Shown: positions 40,526 through 51,418, counted from the first letter of the stretch. The stretch: DNA of 64,000 bases from Streptomyces marincola (GCF_020410765.1 NZ_CP084541.1:6068001-6132000), one strand, 5' to 3'. Numbers and translations: made by a program. The notes: generated from the sequence alone by a model not told the origin.

Positions 40526-41749
40526 ATGGCCGAGGAGAAGCGGCAGACCGTCCGCGACCTGCGCCGGGCCAACCGGGCGGCGTTGCTGCGGCAGCTGTAC
40601 TTCAACGGCCCGCTCAGCCGGCACGAGCTGGGGCGGGCCACCGGCCTCAGCTCGGGCACCGTCAGCAACGTCACGGCCGCGCTGCTGGCCGACGGGCTGC
40701 TGCGCGAGGCCGGTTCCGTCGACTCCGACGGCGGCCGGCCGCGCACGCTCCTGCGCGTCCGGCCGGAATCCGGGCTGCTGATCGGGGTGGACGTGGGGGA
40801 GACCGGGGTGCGCGTCGCGCTCTTCGACCTCTCTCTGGCCGAACTCGCCCGCGCCGAAAGCCCGTTGACCGACGGGGGCCGGGAGGTCCCGCCCGTCGTC
40901 CGCCACATCGCGGCGGGCATCGCTGACGTCCTCGGGGCGGCGGGCGCGGGCCGGGACCGGCTGCTCGGCGTCGGTCTCGGCGTGCCCGGCATCGTGGAAC
41001 GCGCCGCGCCGCGGGGCGCGGTCGTGCACGCGCAGACCGTCGGCTGGGACGCGGTCCCGCTGGAGGAGCTGCTGCGCGAGGCCGTCGACCTGCCGCGCGC
41101 GGTGCCGTTCCTGGTGGCCAACGGGGCGCGGACGTTCGGCCAGGCGGAGCTGTGGTTCGGCGCGGGGCGCGGCGCCAGGAACGCCGTGATCGCGCTGATC
41201 GGCTCCGGCGTCGGGGCGTGCATCGTGACCGACGGCGTGCCCTACGGCGGAGCGGGCAGCGCGGCGGGCGAGTGGGGGCACACCACCCTGCGGGTGGGGG
41301 GCCGCCGCTGCCGGTGCGGCGCGCGCGGCTGCCTTGAGGCGTACGTGGGGGCCTCGGCCCTGCTCGAACGCTGGGCCGAGGCGGGGGGTCCCGAGGCGGT
41401 CGGCGACCAGGAGGCCGCGCTCGCCGCGCTGCTCGCCGCCGCCCGCGCCGCCGACGAACGCGCCGCCGGGCTCCTCGCGGAGACGGCCGAGTACCTGGGC
41501 GCGGGCATCGCCAACCTGGTGAACCTCTTCAACCCGGAGCGGATCGTGCTGGGCGGCTGGGCGGGTCTCTCGCTCGGCCCGCGCCTGCTGCCCGCGGTGC
41601 GCGAGGCGGCCGGGGCCTACGCGCTGCGGCACCCGGCGGGGCGCGCGTCGATCCGGCTCGGCCGGCTCGGCACCGAGGCGGTGACCGTGGGCGCCGCGAC
41701 ACTGCCGCTCGCGGCGTTCCTCGACGCCGGGGGCCGGGCGGGGGGATGA
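40526..41749 (+). CDS. ROK-family transcriptional regulator (NagC/XylR type)
   Basis: This 407-aa protein has GGGGAGG 5 nt before the ATG. The N-terminal winged helix is RRANRAALLRQLYFNGPLSR then LGRATGLSSGTVSNVTAALL. The ROK domain has LIGVDVGETGVRVALFDL, GSAAGEWGHTTL and a zinc cluster CRCGARGCLEAYVG. It is probably a sugar-responsive repressor. It lies just upstream of the acyl-CoA operon, but that operon has its own promoter, so the target is uncertain. Confidence 0.9.
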   Translation: MAEEKRQTVRDLRRANRAALLRQLYFNGPLSRHELGRATGLSSGTVSNVTAALLADGLLREAGSVDSDGGRPRTLLRVRPESGLLIGVDVGETGVRVALFDLSLAELARAESPLTDGGREVPPVVRHIAAGIADVLGAAGAGRDRLLGVGLGVPGIVERAAPRGAVVHAQTVGWDAVPLEELLREAVDLPRAVPFLVANGARTFGQAELWFGAGRGARNAVIALIGSGVGACIVTDGVPYGGAGSAAGEWGHTTLRVGGRRCRCGARGCLEAYVGASALLERWAEAGGPEAVGDQEAALAALLAAARAADERAAGLLAETAEYLGAGIANLVNLFNPERIVLGGWAGLSLGPRLLPAVREAAGAYALRHPAGRASIRLGRLGTEAVTVGAATLPLAAFLDAGGRAGG

Positions 41750-41773
41750 CGCGCGGCAGGGGCACCCTCGCCC

Positions 41774-41802
41774 TTGTAAAAAATGAAACGTGTTCTTATT
41801 CT
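41774..41802 (+). promoter_or_regulatory. Promoter with overlapping TetR-type operator for the acyl-CoA operon
   Basis: TTGTAA (41774-41779) and TATTCT (41797-41802) are 17 bp apart in a rare AT-rich patch. Between them, AAACGTGTTCT contains AAC-GT-GTT, the half-site arrangement of TetR-type fatty-acid or steroid repressors such as KstR. No tetR gene is adjacent. Confidence 0.55.
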
Positions 41803-41843
41803 CGCCGTGTCACCGCACATGCCGCACGACGCCTGGGGAGCCG

Positions 41844-43016
41844 ATGACAGCAGCGAGTGCGGCGGGGAGCGCGGCCACGGGCGAGGGGCCGCTGACCGGC
41901 GTGCGCGTGGTCGAACTCGGCGGCATCGGTCCCGGCCCCTTCGCCGCGATGCTGCTGGCCGACCTCGGCGCCGACGTGGTGCGGGTCGACCGGCCGGGCG
42001 GCGCGGCCCTGGGGCTCCCGCCGGCGGCCGATGTCGTCAACCGCAACAAGCGCTCCGTCGTCATCGACCTCAAGGCACCCGGCGCCGCCGCCCTCGTGCT
42101 CGCCCTGGCCGAGCGCGCGGACGTGCTGATCGAGGGCTTCAGACCCGGGGTCGCGGAACGGCTCGGGGTCGGTCCAGAGCCCTGCCTGGACCGCAACCCC
42201 CGCCTGGTCTACGGGCGGATGACCGGCTGGGGGCAGGAGGGGCCGCTGGCCCGCCGCGCGGGGCACGACCTCGGCTACCTCGCGCTGACCGGCGCGCTGG
42301 CCATGACGGGCCCGGCCCAGGGCCCGCCCGCGGCCCCCGCGAACCTGCTCGGCGACTACGCCGGCGGCTCCCTCTACCTGGTCACTGGGGTGCTCGCCGC
42401 GCTGCGCGCGGTCGGCACCACGGGCCGCGGCCAGGTCGTCGACGCGGCCGTCGTGGACGGCGTCGCCCACCTGAGCACGCTGGTGCACGGCATGCTGGCG
42501 GCCGGGGCCTGGCAGGACCGCCGCGAGGCGAACCTGCTCGACGGCGGCTGCCCCTACTACCGCGTCTACGCGACGGCCGACGGCGGGCACATGGCCGTCG
42601 CCGCCCTCGAACCGCGGTTCTGGGCCGAGTTCGTCCGCCTCGCCGGCCTCGCGGACGACCCGGCGGCCGACCAGGACCGCCGCACGGACCCGGCCGTCTG
42701 GCCCGCGCTGCGCGCCCGCATCGCCGAACGCTTCGCCACGCGCACCCGGGCCGAGTGGACGCGGGTGTTCGAGGGCACCGACGCGTGCGTCGAACCGGTC
42801 CTCACGCTGGGCGAGGCGCCCCGCCACCCGCACCTCGCGGCCCGCGGCACGTTCACCGAGCACGGCGGCGTGCGCCAGCCCGCGCCCGCGCCGCGCTTCT
42901 CCGCGACGCCGGCCGGCATCCGCCGCGGCCCCTCGCTGCCCGGCGCGGACACCGAGGGCGTGGCCCGCGACTGGGACCTGCCAGAGCTGACCCGACACGA
43001 GAGCGGTGACCGGTGA
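41844..43016 (+). CDS. mcr: Alpha-methylacyl-CoA racemase / family III CoA-transferase
   Basis: This 390-aa protein starts at the ATG in MTAASAAGSA after GGGGAG. CaiB/BaiF fold: VRVVELGGIGPGPFAAMLLA, NRNKRSVVIDLK and the catalytic pair His141 (AGHDLGYLALTGAL) and Asp171 (LGDYAGGS), placed as in mycobacterial racemase. It inverts 2-methylacyl-CoA before beta-oxidation. It is the first gene of a four-gene operon; its stop overlaps the next start. Confidence 0.9.
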   Translation: MTAASAAGSAATGEGPLTGVRVVELGGIGPGPFAAMLLADLGADVVRVDRPGGAALGLPPAADVVNRNKRSVVIDLKAPGAAALVLALAERADVLIEGFRPGVAERLGVGPEPCLDRNPRLVYGRMTGWGQEGPLARRAGHDLGYLALTGALAMTGPAQGPPAAPANLLGDYAGGSLYLVTGVLAALRAVGTTGRGQVVDAAVVDGVAHLSTLVHGMLAAGAWQDRREANLLDGGCPYYRVYATADGGHMAVAALEPRFWAEFVRLAGLADDPAADQDRRTDPAVWPALRARIAERFATRTRAEWTRVFEGTDACVEPVLTLGEAPRHPHLAARGTFTEHGGVRQPAPAPRFSATPAGIRRGPSLPGADTEGVARDWDLPELTRHESGDR

Positions 43017-44179
43017 AACGGCGTCTGTTCACCCCGGAGCACGAGGCGTTCCGCGCCATGGTCCGCACCTTCCTGGCCAAGGAGGTGGCACCGCACTACG
43101 AGCAGTGGGAGCGCGACGGCATCGTCTCCCGCGACGCCTGGCTCGCCGCCGGGCGCCAGGGGCTGCTCGGCCTCGCGGTCGACGAGGAGTACGGCGGCGG
43201 CGGAACGGCCGACTACCGGTTCGCCGCCGTCCTCGGCGAGGAGTTCACGCGGGCCGGCGTGCGCGGCTTCGCCGTCGCCCTGCACAACGACGTCATCGGC
43301 CCCTACCTGACCTCGCTCGGCACGGAGGAGCAGAAACGGCGCTGGCTGCCCGGCTTCTGCTCGGGCGAGCTGATCGGCGCGGTGGCCATGACCGAGCCGG
43401 GCGCGGGCTCCGACCTCCAGGGCGTCCGCACCTCGGCCGTCGACCGGGGCGACCACTGGCTGCTCAACGGCGCCAAGACGTTCATCTCCAACGGCATTCT
43501 GGCCGACCTGGTGATCGTCGTCGCCCGCACGACACCGGAGGGCGGGTCCAAAGGGCTCAGCCTCCTGGTCGTCGAGCGCGGCATGCCCGGTTTCGCCCGC
43601 GGGCGCAACCTCGACAAGATCGGCCAAAAGGCGCAGGACACCGCCGAGCTGTCCTTCACGGACGTACGCGTCCCGAAGGAGAACCTGCTGGGCCGCGTCC
43701 ACGGCGGCTTCGGCCACCTGATGGACCACCTGCCGCAGGAACGCCTGACCATCGCCGTCGGCGCCATCGCCGGCGCGGAGCACCTGCTGGAGATCACCAC
43801 CCGCCACGTGCGGGAGCGCGAGGCGTTCGGCCGCCCGCTGGCGGCGCTCCAGCACGTGCGGTTCGAAATCGCGGAGATGGCCACCGAGTGCGCCGTCACC
43901 AGGACGTTCGTCGACCGGTGCGTCGAGGAGCACGCCGCGGGGGAACTGGACGCGGTGCAGGCGTCGATGGCCAAGTGGTGGGCCACGGAGCTCCAGAAGC
44001 GCGTCGCCGACCGGTGCCTGCAACTGCACGGCGGATACGGGTACATGACGGAGTACCCGGTCGCGCGGGCGTTCACCGACGGGCGGGTGCAGACCATCTA
44101 CGGCGGCACGACCGAGATCATGAAGGAGATCATCGGCCGGTCGCTCCTCACCGACAGGACCGGCCGCCGGCCCGGCTGA
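43013..44179 (+). CDS. Acyl-CoA dehydrogenase
   Basis: This 388-aa flavoenzyme starts at a GTG overlapping the racemase stop (GTGA). It has AMTEPGAGSDLQG, FISNGILADLVIVVART and the C-terminal base Glu368 in TIYGGTTEIMKEIIGR. It performs the first oxidation of the beta-oxidation spiral, reducing FAD. It acts with the racemase, thiolase and FadB encoded next to it. Confidence 0.94.
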   Translation: MKRRLFTPEHEAFRAMVRTFLAKEVAPHYEQWERDGIVSRDAWLAAGRQGLLGLAVDEEYGGGGTADYRFAAVLGEEFTRAGVRGFAVALHNDVIGPYLTSLGTEEQKRRWLPGFCSGELIGAVAMTEPGAGSDLQGVRTSAVDRGDHWLLNGAKTFISNGILADLVIVVARTTPEGGSKGLSLLVVERGMPGFARGRNLDKIGQKAQDTAELSFTDVRVPKENLLGRVHGGFGHLMDHLPQERLTIAVGAIAGAEHLLEITTRHVREREAFGRPLAALQHVRFEIAEMATECAVTRTFVDRCVEEHAAGELDAVQASMAKWWATELQKRVADRCLQLHGGYGYMTEYPVARAFTDGRVQTIYGGTTEIMKEIIGRSLLTDRTGRRPG

Positions 44180-44214
44180 CGCCGGCCGGCCACGTGAACC
44201 AGGAGAACACGCCC

Positions 44215-45429
<1,215 letters not shown>

Positions 45430-45473
45430 CCCCGCCGCCCCGTCGTTTCCCGTCCCTGGAGAACAGCCACACC

Positions 45474-47684
45474 ATGTCGCAGTCGAACGAGCCGCGCGAG
45501 ACGCAGGCGTCGCACGCCACCCACGGGACCATCCGCTGGGAGCGGGACGCCGACGGCGTCGTCACCCTGACCCTGGACGACCCGGAACGGTCCGCCAACA
45601 CCATGAACGCCGCGTTCGTCGCCTCGCTCACGGAGGTCGCCGACCGGCTCGCCGCCGAGGCCGAAACGGTGCGCGGCGTCATCGTCACCTCGGCCAAGGA
45701 CACCTTCTTCGCGGGCGGCGACCTGGCGGAGCTGATCGGCGCGGGACCCGAGGACGCCGCGCGGGTCTTCGAGACGGGACTGCGCGTCAAGAAGGCCCTG
45801 CGGCGCATCGAGACCCTCGGCCGGCCCGTCGTCGCCGCCATCGGCGGCACGGCGCTCGGCGGCGGCTTCGAGATCGCGCTCGCGTGCCACCACAGGATCG
45901 TCCTCGACACCCCGGGCTGCCGGGTCGGGCTGCCCGAGGTGACGCTCGGCCTGCTGCCCGGGGGCGGCGGCGTGGTGCGCACCGTCCGGCTGCTCGGGGT
46001 CGTCGGCGCGCTGCGCGACGTGCTCCTCGAAGGCCGCCGGCTGCGCCCGGCCGCGGCGCGCGAACTCGGCCTCGTCCACGAGGTCGTCACCACCCGGGAC
46101 GAACTGCTGGAACGGGCCCGCGCCTTCGTCCTCGCCCACCCGGAGTCGGCGCAGCCCTGGGACGCCCCCGGGTACCGCCTGCCGGGCGGCACCCCGGCCG
46201 ATCCGCGACTCGCCCAGGTCCTGCCCTCGCTGCCCGCCACCCTCGCCCAGCGCACCGGCGGGGCGCCCTACCCCGCGCCGCGCAACATCCTGGCCGCCGC
46301 GGTCGAGGGCGCCCAGGTCGACTTCGAGACCGCCCAGACCATCGAGGCCAGGTACTTCACCGAACTGGTCACCGGGCAGACCGCGAAGAACATGATCCAG
46401 GCGTTCTTCTTCGACCTGCGGGCCGTCAACTCGGGGGCGGGCCGCGCCGACACCGCGCCGACCCGGCCGGCCGCGCGCGTCGCCGTCGTCGGCGCGGGGC
46501 TCATGGGCGCCGGCATCGCGCACGCGTGCGCCGCCGCCGGGCTCGACGTGGTGCTCAAGGACGTCACGCACGAGGCCGCGGCGCGCGGCAAGGAGCACTC
46601 CGCCGGCCTGCTGGCCAAGGCGCTGGCCGCGGGCCGCACCACCGAGGCGGAACGGGACGCGCACCTCGCCCGCATCACCCCCACCGCGGCGGCCGGCGAC
46701 CTCGCCGGGTGCGACGTGGTGATCGAGGCGGTCTTCGAGGACCAGGCGCTCAAGGAGAAGGTGTTCCAGGAGATCGGCGGCGCGGTGGCACCGGACGCGC
46801 TGCTGTGCACCAACACCTCGACCCTCCCGGTGTCCCGGCTGGCCCGGGCCGCCGACCGCCCCGAGGACTTCATCGGGCTGCACTTCTTCTGGCCGGCCGA
46901 CCGGATGCCGCTGGTCGAGATCATCAAGGGCGAGCGGACCTCTCCCGAGGCGCTGGCCCGCGCGGTGGCACTCGCCCGCCGGCTCGGCAAGTCGCCCATC
47001 GTCGTGGGCGACGCGCGCGGCTTCTTCACCTCGCACGTGATCGGACGCTTCCTCGAAGAGGCGCTGGCCATGGTCGGCGAGGGCGTCGACCCGGTCTCCC
47101 TGGAGCGGGCCGCGGCGGCGGCCGGCTACCCCACGCCGCCGCTCGCGCTGCTCGACCGCATGACCCTCGGGCTGCCGCGCCGCGTGTGGCAGGAGGCCAG
47201 GGCGGCGGCCGAGGCGGCCGGCGAGACCTGGCGGCCGGGCCCGGGCGCGGCCGTCATCGACCGCATGATCGACGAGTTCGGGCGCCCTGGGCGCGGCGCG
47301 GGCGCGGGCTTCTACGAGTACGAGGACGACCGGCGGCTGCGCCTGTGGCCGGGACTGCGCACCCACTTCGCCCGTGCGGACGCCGCGGTGCCGTTCGGCG
47401 ACATGGGCGAGCGGCTGCTGTTCTCGGAGTCGCTGGCCGCGGTCCGCCTGCTCCAGGACGGGGTGCTCACCTCGGTGGCCGACGCCAACGTCGGCTCCCT
47501 GCTCGGCATCGGCTTCCCCGGCTGGACCGGCGGCGTGCTCCAGTACATCAACGGGTACCCCGGGGGCCCGGCGGGGTTCGCCGCCCGCGCCGACGCGCTC
47601 GTGGAGCGCTACGGCCGGCGCTTCGAACCGCCCGCGCTGCTGCGTGAACACGCCGCGGCCGGGCGGCCGTTCCGCGACTCCTGA
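45474..47684 (+). CDS. fadB: FadB-type 3-hydroxyacyl-CoA dehydrogenase / enoyl-CoA hydratase
   Basis: This 736-aa multifunctional protein has a crotonase domain (about 15-310) with FFAGGDLAELIGAG and GGTALGGGFEIALAC, and GLPEVTLGLLPGGGG. The NAD domain begins at about 336 (VAVVGAGLMGAGIAHACAAA), and the HAD C-terminal domain contains VGDARGFFTSHVIGRFL and GAGAGFYEYEDDRR. It completes the operon, carrying out hydration and oxidation. ATG follows GGAGAAC. Confidence 0.94.
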   Translation: MSQSNEPRETQASHATHGTIRWERDADGVVTLTLDDPERSANTMNAAFVASLTEVADRLAAEAETVRGVIVTSAKDTFFAGGDLAELIGAGPEDAARVFETGLRVKKALRRIETLGRPVVAAIGGTALGGGFEIALACHHRIVLDTPGCRVGLPEVTLGLLPGGGGVVRTVRLLGVVGALRDVLLEGRRLRPAAARELGLVHEVVTTRDELLERARAFVLAHPESAQPWDAPGYRLPGGTPADPRLAQVLPSLPATLAQRTGGAPYPAPRNILAAAVEGAQVDFETAQTIEARYFTELVTGQTAKNMIQAFFFDLRAVNSGAGRADTAPTRPAARVAVVGAGLMGAGIAHACAAAGLDVVLKDVTHEAAARGKEHSAGLLAKALAAGRTTEAERDAHLARITPTAAAGDLAGCDVVIEAVFEDQALKEKVFQEIGGAVAPDALLCTNTSTLPVSRLARAADRPEDFIGLHFFWPADRMPLVEIIKGERTSPEALARAVALARRLGKSPIVVGDARGFFTSHVIGRFLEEALAMVGEGVDPVSLERAAAAAGYPTPPLALLDRMTLGLPRRVWQEARAAAEAAGETWRPGPGAAVIDRMIDEFGRPGRGAGAGFYEYEDDRRLRLWPGLRTHFARADAAVPFGDMGERLLFSESLAAVRLLQDGVLTSVADANVGSLLGIGFPGWTGGVLQYINGYPGGPAGFAARADALVERYGRRFEPPALLREHAAAGRPFRDS

Positions 47685-47727
47685 CCACCGGCGCGCCGGG
47701 GCCCGGGCCGGGGCGGCGGACCGCCCC

Positions 47728-48150
47728 TCACAGGCCCGGGTCGCCGGCCCGCACCCGCACCCACACCTGCTTGCCCTCCTCGGTGCGGGCGAAGCCGAGC
47801 CCGTCGGCCATCTCCCGCAGCAGCCACAGGCCGCGCCCCTCCTCCGCGGTCCAGTCCGGCAGCGTGATCCTGGGCAGGACGGGGGACCGGTCGTGCACCG
47901 TGACCTGGACGACCTCGCCGGCCATGGACAGTTCGAGCGTGCAGCGCGGATCCGCCACGTGGTGCGCGACGTTGGAGAGCAGCTCGGTCACGCCGTGCAG
48001 CACCAGCTCCGTCACGTGCGGGGGCTGCCCCCACTCGCGCATGGCGAGCGACGCCAGGCGCCGGAAGCGTGCGAGATCCTCCCGGCGCGCCGTCAGCGGC
48101 CAGCTGCGGGAGACTTGGTCGGCGTCGATGTCCTCGCTGGTGAGCGTCAT
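47728..48150 (-). CDS. RsbW-like ATP-binding protein (HATPase_c_2)
   Basis: This 140-aa single-domain GHKL protein has GGAGGGAACC before the ATG. The N-box is in LHGVTELLSNVAHHVAD, with VTVHDRSPVLP and EEGRGLWLLREMADGLG following. It is a typical Streptomyces anti-sigma-type ATPase with no sigma gene adjacent. It is convergent with fadB. Confidence 0.88.
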   Translation of the reverse strand: MTLTSEDIDADQVSRSWPLTARREDLARFRRLASLAMREWGQPPHVTELVLHGVTELLSNVAHHVADPRCTLELSMAGEVVQVTVHDRSPVLPRITLPDWTAEEGRGLWLLREMADGLGFARTEEGKQVWVRVRAGDPGL

Positions 48151-48833
48151 GGTTCCCTCCGGCTTCCCACGGGATGTCATGGCGGGAGTGCACTGTGTCA
48201 CTTGTCGCACCCGGCCACTAACTCCCGGCCGTCCACAAGGAATTCAGCTGCACATGTGGAGTTCATATCACCTGTGCGGCGGGTGTGGCGGCACTCCGTC
48301 CGGCCGGTTCGCCCCGCCGGCGCCCCGCTCGCGCGCGGGCCCGCGCGCCGGGCGCGCCGCGGGCCGCCCGCGCACCGCGCGGCGTTCGTCCGCCGACCGG
48401 CCCGCGTTCGTCCCAAGTCGGCCGGAGGGCGGCCAGAGGGTGGTCGGGAGTTCGTCCGGAACGGGGGCACGGGCGCGGAGCCGGTCCGCGACCGGCCGGG
48501 CTCCCGCGTGGTCCCGGGGCGGCGCGGCGCGCCGCGGCCTGACGCTCCCGTCCCGCATCTCCGTTCGAGGAAGTGGCTCGTGGGAGGAACGAGACGGGCG
48601 GAGCGGAACGTTTCGCGTGCGCCGCCGCCCGCGCTCACGCGACCCCGGCGCGTCGTGCCGGAGTCCGGAGCGCGCCGCACGGCGCGCGGCGGAGCGGACG
48701 CGGGGACGGGGTGCGGGGGGCCCGCGCCTGCCGGGGCGCGCCGCGCGCGGCGTGCCTGCACCTCCCGTTGTCGGTGGGCCCTGCCAGAATGCTGAAGCGG
48801 CGCAGAGCGTGCCGGGAAAGCGGAGCGTGGAAC
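48151..48833. other. Large intergenic region upstream of tex
   Basis: About 680 very GC-rich bases between the divergent ATPase and tex genes. A 22-codon frame on the minus strand (48198-48266) and longer open frames lack start signals and recognisable sequence. No clear repeats were seen. Confidence 0.45.
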
Positions 48834-51230
48834 GTGACAGAGTCGGTCGCAGGCCGGTCCATCGAAAGCAGGATCGCCGAGGAGCTGGGCGTCCGGGAAG
48901 GCCAGGTGCGGGCGGCCGTGGGGTTGCTCGACGGCGGCGCGACCGTACCGTTCATCGCCCGCTACCGGAAGGAGGTCACCGGCACGCTCGACGACGGGCA
49001 GCTGCGCGAGCTCGAAGAGCGGCTGCGGTACCTCAGGGAGCTGGAGGAGCGGCGCGAGGCGATCCTGGAGTCCGTGCGCGGCCAGGGCAAGCTGGACCAG
49101 GCGCTGGAGACGGCCATCCGCGAGGCGGGGACCAAGGCCAGGCTTGAGGACATCTACCTGCCGTACAAGCCCAAGCGGCGCACCAAGGCGCAGATCGCGC
49201 GCGAGGCCGGGCTCGAACCCCTCGCGGACGGCCTCATCGGCGACCCTGAGGTGAGCCCGCGGGCCGCCGCGGCGGCGTTCGTCGACCCCGGGCGCGGCGT
49301 CCAGGACGCCGACGCGGCCCTCCAGGGCGCCCGGGCGATCCTGACCGAGCGGTTCGGCGAGGACGCCGACCTCATCGGTGAGCTGCGCGAGCGGATGTGG
49401 TCGCACGGCCGCCTGGTGGCGAAGGTGCGGGAGGGCAAGGAGGAGGAGGGCGCGAAGTTCGCGGACTACTTCGACTTCGCCGAGCCCTTCACCGAGCTGC
49501 CCTCGCACCGGGTGCTCGCGATGCTCCGCGGCGAGAAGGAGGAGGTCCTCGACCTCGCGCTCGAACCCGAGCCGTCGGCCGCACCGGCGGAAGGCCCCGC
49601 CGAGCCGTCCTCGTTCGAACGCGTCATCGCCCGCCGCTTCGGCATCGCCGACCGAGGGCGCCCCGCCGACGCGTGGCTGCTCGAAACCGTCCGCTGGGCC
49701 TGGCGCACCCGCATCCTCGTGCACCTGGGGATCGACCTGCGCACCCGGCTGCGCACCGCGGCCGAGGACGACGCGGTGGCCGTCTTCGCCGCCAACCTGC
49801 GCGACCTGCTGCTTGCCGCCCCGGCCGGCACCCGGCCGACCATGGGCCTCGACCCGGGGCTGCGCACCGGTGTCAAGGTCGCCGTCGTCGACGCCACCGG
49901 CAAGGTTGCGGCCACCGACACCGTCTACCCGCACGCGCCGAAGCGCCGTTGGGACGAGTCCCTGGCCCGGCTCGCCGCCCTCGTGGCGGAGCACGGCGTC
50001 GAGCTGGTCGCCATCGGCAACGGCACGGCCTCCCGCGAGACCGACAAGCTCGCCGGGGAGCTGATCGCCCGCCTGCCCGAGCGGAAGCTGACGAAGATGG
50101 TGGTCTCCGAGGCGGGGGCCTCGGTCTACTCCGCCTCGGCGTTCGCCGCCCAGGAGCTGCCCGAGCTCGACGTCTCGCTGCGCGGCGCGGTGTCGATCGC
50201 GCGCAGGCTCCAGGACCCGCTGGCCGAGCTGGTCAAGATCGACCCCAAGTCGATCGGCGTGGGCCAGTACCAGCACGACCTGTCCGAGGTGAAGCTCTCC
50301 CGCTCCCTGGACGCGGTGGTCGAGGACTGCGTGAACGGGGTCGGCGTCGACGTCAACACCGCGTCCGTTCCGCTGCTGGCCCGCGTCTCCGGGATCGGCG
50401 GCACGCTCGCGGAGAACATCGTGGCCCACCGCGACGCGAACGGCCCGTTCCCCGACCGGGGCGCGCTCAAGGGCGTCTCCCGGCTGGGCCCCAAGGCGTT
50501 CGAGCAGTGCGCGGGCTTCCTGCGCGTCCGCGGCGCCGACCCGCTCGACGCCTCCGCGGTGCACCCCGAGGCGTATCCGGTGGTGCGCCGCATCGCGGGC
50601 GCCACCGGCACGGACGTGCCCTCGCTCGTCGGCAACGCCGCGGCCCTGCGCGCCCTGTCGCCCGGCGACTTCGTCGACGACACCTTCGGCCTGCCCACGG
50701 TCACCGACATCATCAAGGAGCTGGAGAAGCCGGGCCGCGACCCGCGGCCCGCCTTCAAGACGGCGCGGTTCCGCGAGGGGGTCGAGACCCTGGGCGACCT
50801 GTCCGCCGGCATGGTGCTCGAAGGCGTGGTGTCCAACGTGGCGGCCTTCGGCGCGTTCGTCGACATCGGCGTCCACCAGGACGGTCTTGTGCACGTCTCG
50901 GCCATGTCGCGCAAGTTCGTGTCCGACCCGCGCGAGGTCGTCAAGCCGGGTGACATCGTCAAGGTGAAGGTCCTCGACGTGGACGTGCCGCGCAAGCGCA
51001 TCTCCCTGACGCTGCGCCTCGACGAGGAGCCCGAGGCCGGTGGCGGCCGGGGCCGGGCACGGGAGGAGCGCGGAGCCAGGGGCGGCGCGCCCAGGCAGCG
51101 CGACCGCAGGGGAGGCCGGCCGGCCGACGGCGGCGGTCGGCGCCGCGAGGCCCAGCCGCCCGCGAACAGCGCGATGGCCGACGCCCTGCGGCGGGCCGGT
51201 CTGCTGGACTCCGAGCGGCGCAAACGGTAG
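48834..51230 (+). CDS. tex: Tex family RNA-binding protein
   Basis: This 798-aa protein from GTG 48834 has the Tex N-terminal helical region (AAVGLLDGGATVPFIARYRK), a YqgF/RNase H-like domain (MGLDPGLRTGVKVAVVD), tandem HhH motifs (LARVSGIGGTLAENIVAHRD, KGVSRLGPKAFEQCAG) and an S1 domain near the C-terminus (VLEGVVSNVAAFGAFVDIGV). The last 70 residues are an Arg/Gly-rich tail. Tex acts in transcript handling and polymerase recycling. ATG 48789 is an alternative start. Confidence 0.94.
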   Translation: MTESVAGRSIESRIAEELGVREGQVRAAVGLLDGGATVPFIARYRKEVTGTLDDGQLRELEERLRYLRELEERREAILESVRGQGKLDQALETAIREAGTKARLEDIYLPYKPKRRTKAQIAREAGLEPLADGLIGDPEVSPRAAAAAFVDPGRGVQDADAALQGARAILTERFGEDADLIGELRERMWSHGRLVAKVREGKEEEGAKFADYFDFAEPFTELPSHRVLAMLRGEKEEVLDLALEPEPSAAPAEGPAEPSSFERVIARRFGIADRGRPADAWLLETVRWAWRTRILVHLGIDLRTRLRTAAEDDAVAVFAANLRDLLLAAPAGTRPTMGLDPGLRTGVKVAVVDATGKVAATDTVYPHAPKRRWDESLARLAALVAEHGVELVAIGNGTASRETDKLAGELIARLPERKLTKMVVSEAGASVYSASAFAAQELPELDVSLRGAVSIARRLQDPLAELVKIDPKSIGVGQYQHDLSEVKLSRSLDAVVEDCVNGVGVDVNTASVPLLARVSGIGGTLAENIVAHRDANGPFPDRGALKGVSRLGPKAFEQCAGFLRVRGADPLDASAVHPEAYPVVRRIAGATGTDVPSLVGNAAALRALSPGDFVDDTFGLPTVTDIIKELEKPGRDPRPAFKTARFREGVETLGDLSAGMVLEGVVSNVAAFGAFVDIGVHQDGLVHVSAMSRKFVSDPREVVKPGDIVKVKVLDVDVPRKRISLTLRLDEEPEAGGGRGRAREERGARGGAPRQRDRRGGRPADGGGRRREAQPPANSAMADALRRAGLLDSERRKR

Positions 51231-51263
51231 GCGAGCGCGGAGACCCCGCGTTCCCCGCACGAG

Positions 51264-51294
51264 GGCCCGGACGGCGCGTGGCGCCGTCCGGGCC
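51264..51294 (+). terminator. Strong hairpin terminator of tex
   Basis: GGCCCGGACGGCGC (51264-51277) and its exact complement (51281-51294) with a 3-nt loop, followed by TTCGCG. There is no long T-run. Confidence 0.75.
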
Positions 51295-51323
51295 TTCGCG
51301 TGTGCGATTTCCGTCATCTTTCC

Positions 51324-51376
51324 TTGCCAGACCGACGGGTAACAACTTACGGTGCCGTAACCTACGGTCTCGTAGG
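51324..51376 (+). promoter_or_regulatory. Promoter and double palindromic operator of the desaturase gene
   Basis: TTGCCA (51324-51329) and TACGGT (51348-51353), 18 bp apart, form a promoter. The -10 lies inside TTACGG-TG-CCGTAA (51347-51360), a perfect palindrome, followed directly by CCTACG-GTCT-CGTAGG (51361-51376), another perfect one. Placement over the -10 and start site implies repression, most likely by a TetR-type lipid regulator encoded elsewhere. Confidence 0.7.
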
Positions 51377-51418
51377 TAGTTCGTCATTCCGAGCTGTCCC
51401 GATCTCCAGGAGTTATTT

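Noticed and set aside
48198..48266. 22-codon minus-strand frame before the RsbW-like gene.
   Set aside because: Too short, includes a TTA codon, and has no clear ribosome site or family match.
48198..51317. Very long open frame on the minus strand opposite tex (over 1,000 codons).
   Set aside because: It is the complement of a well-supported Tex protein; no domain is recognisable and such antisense frames are normal in GC-rich DNA.
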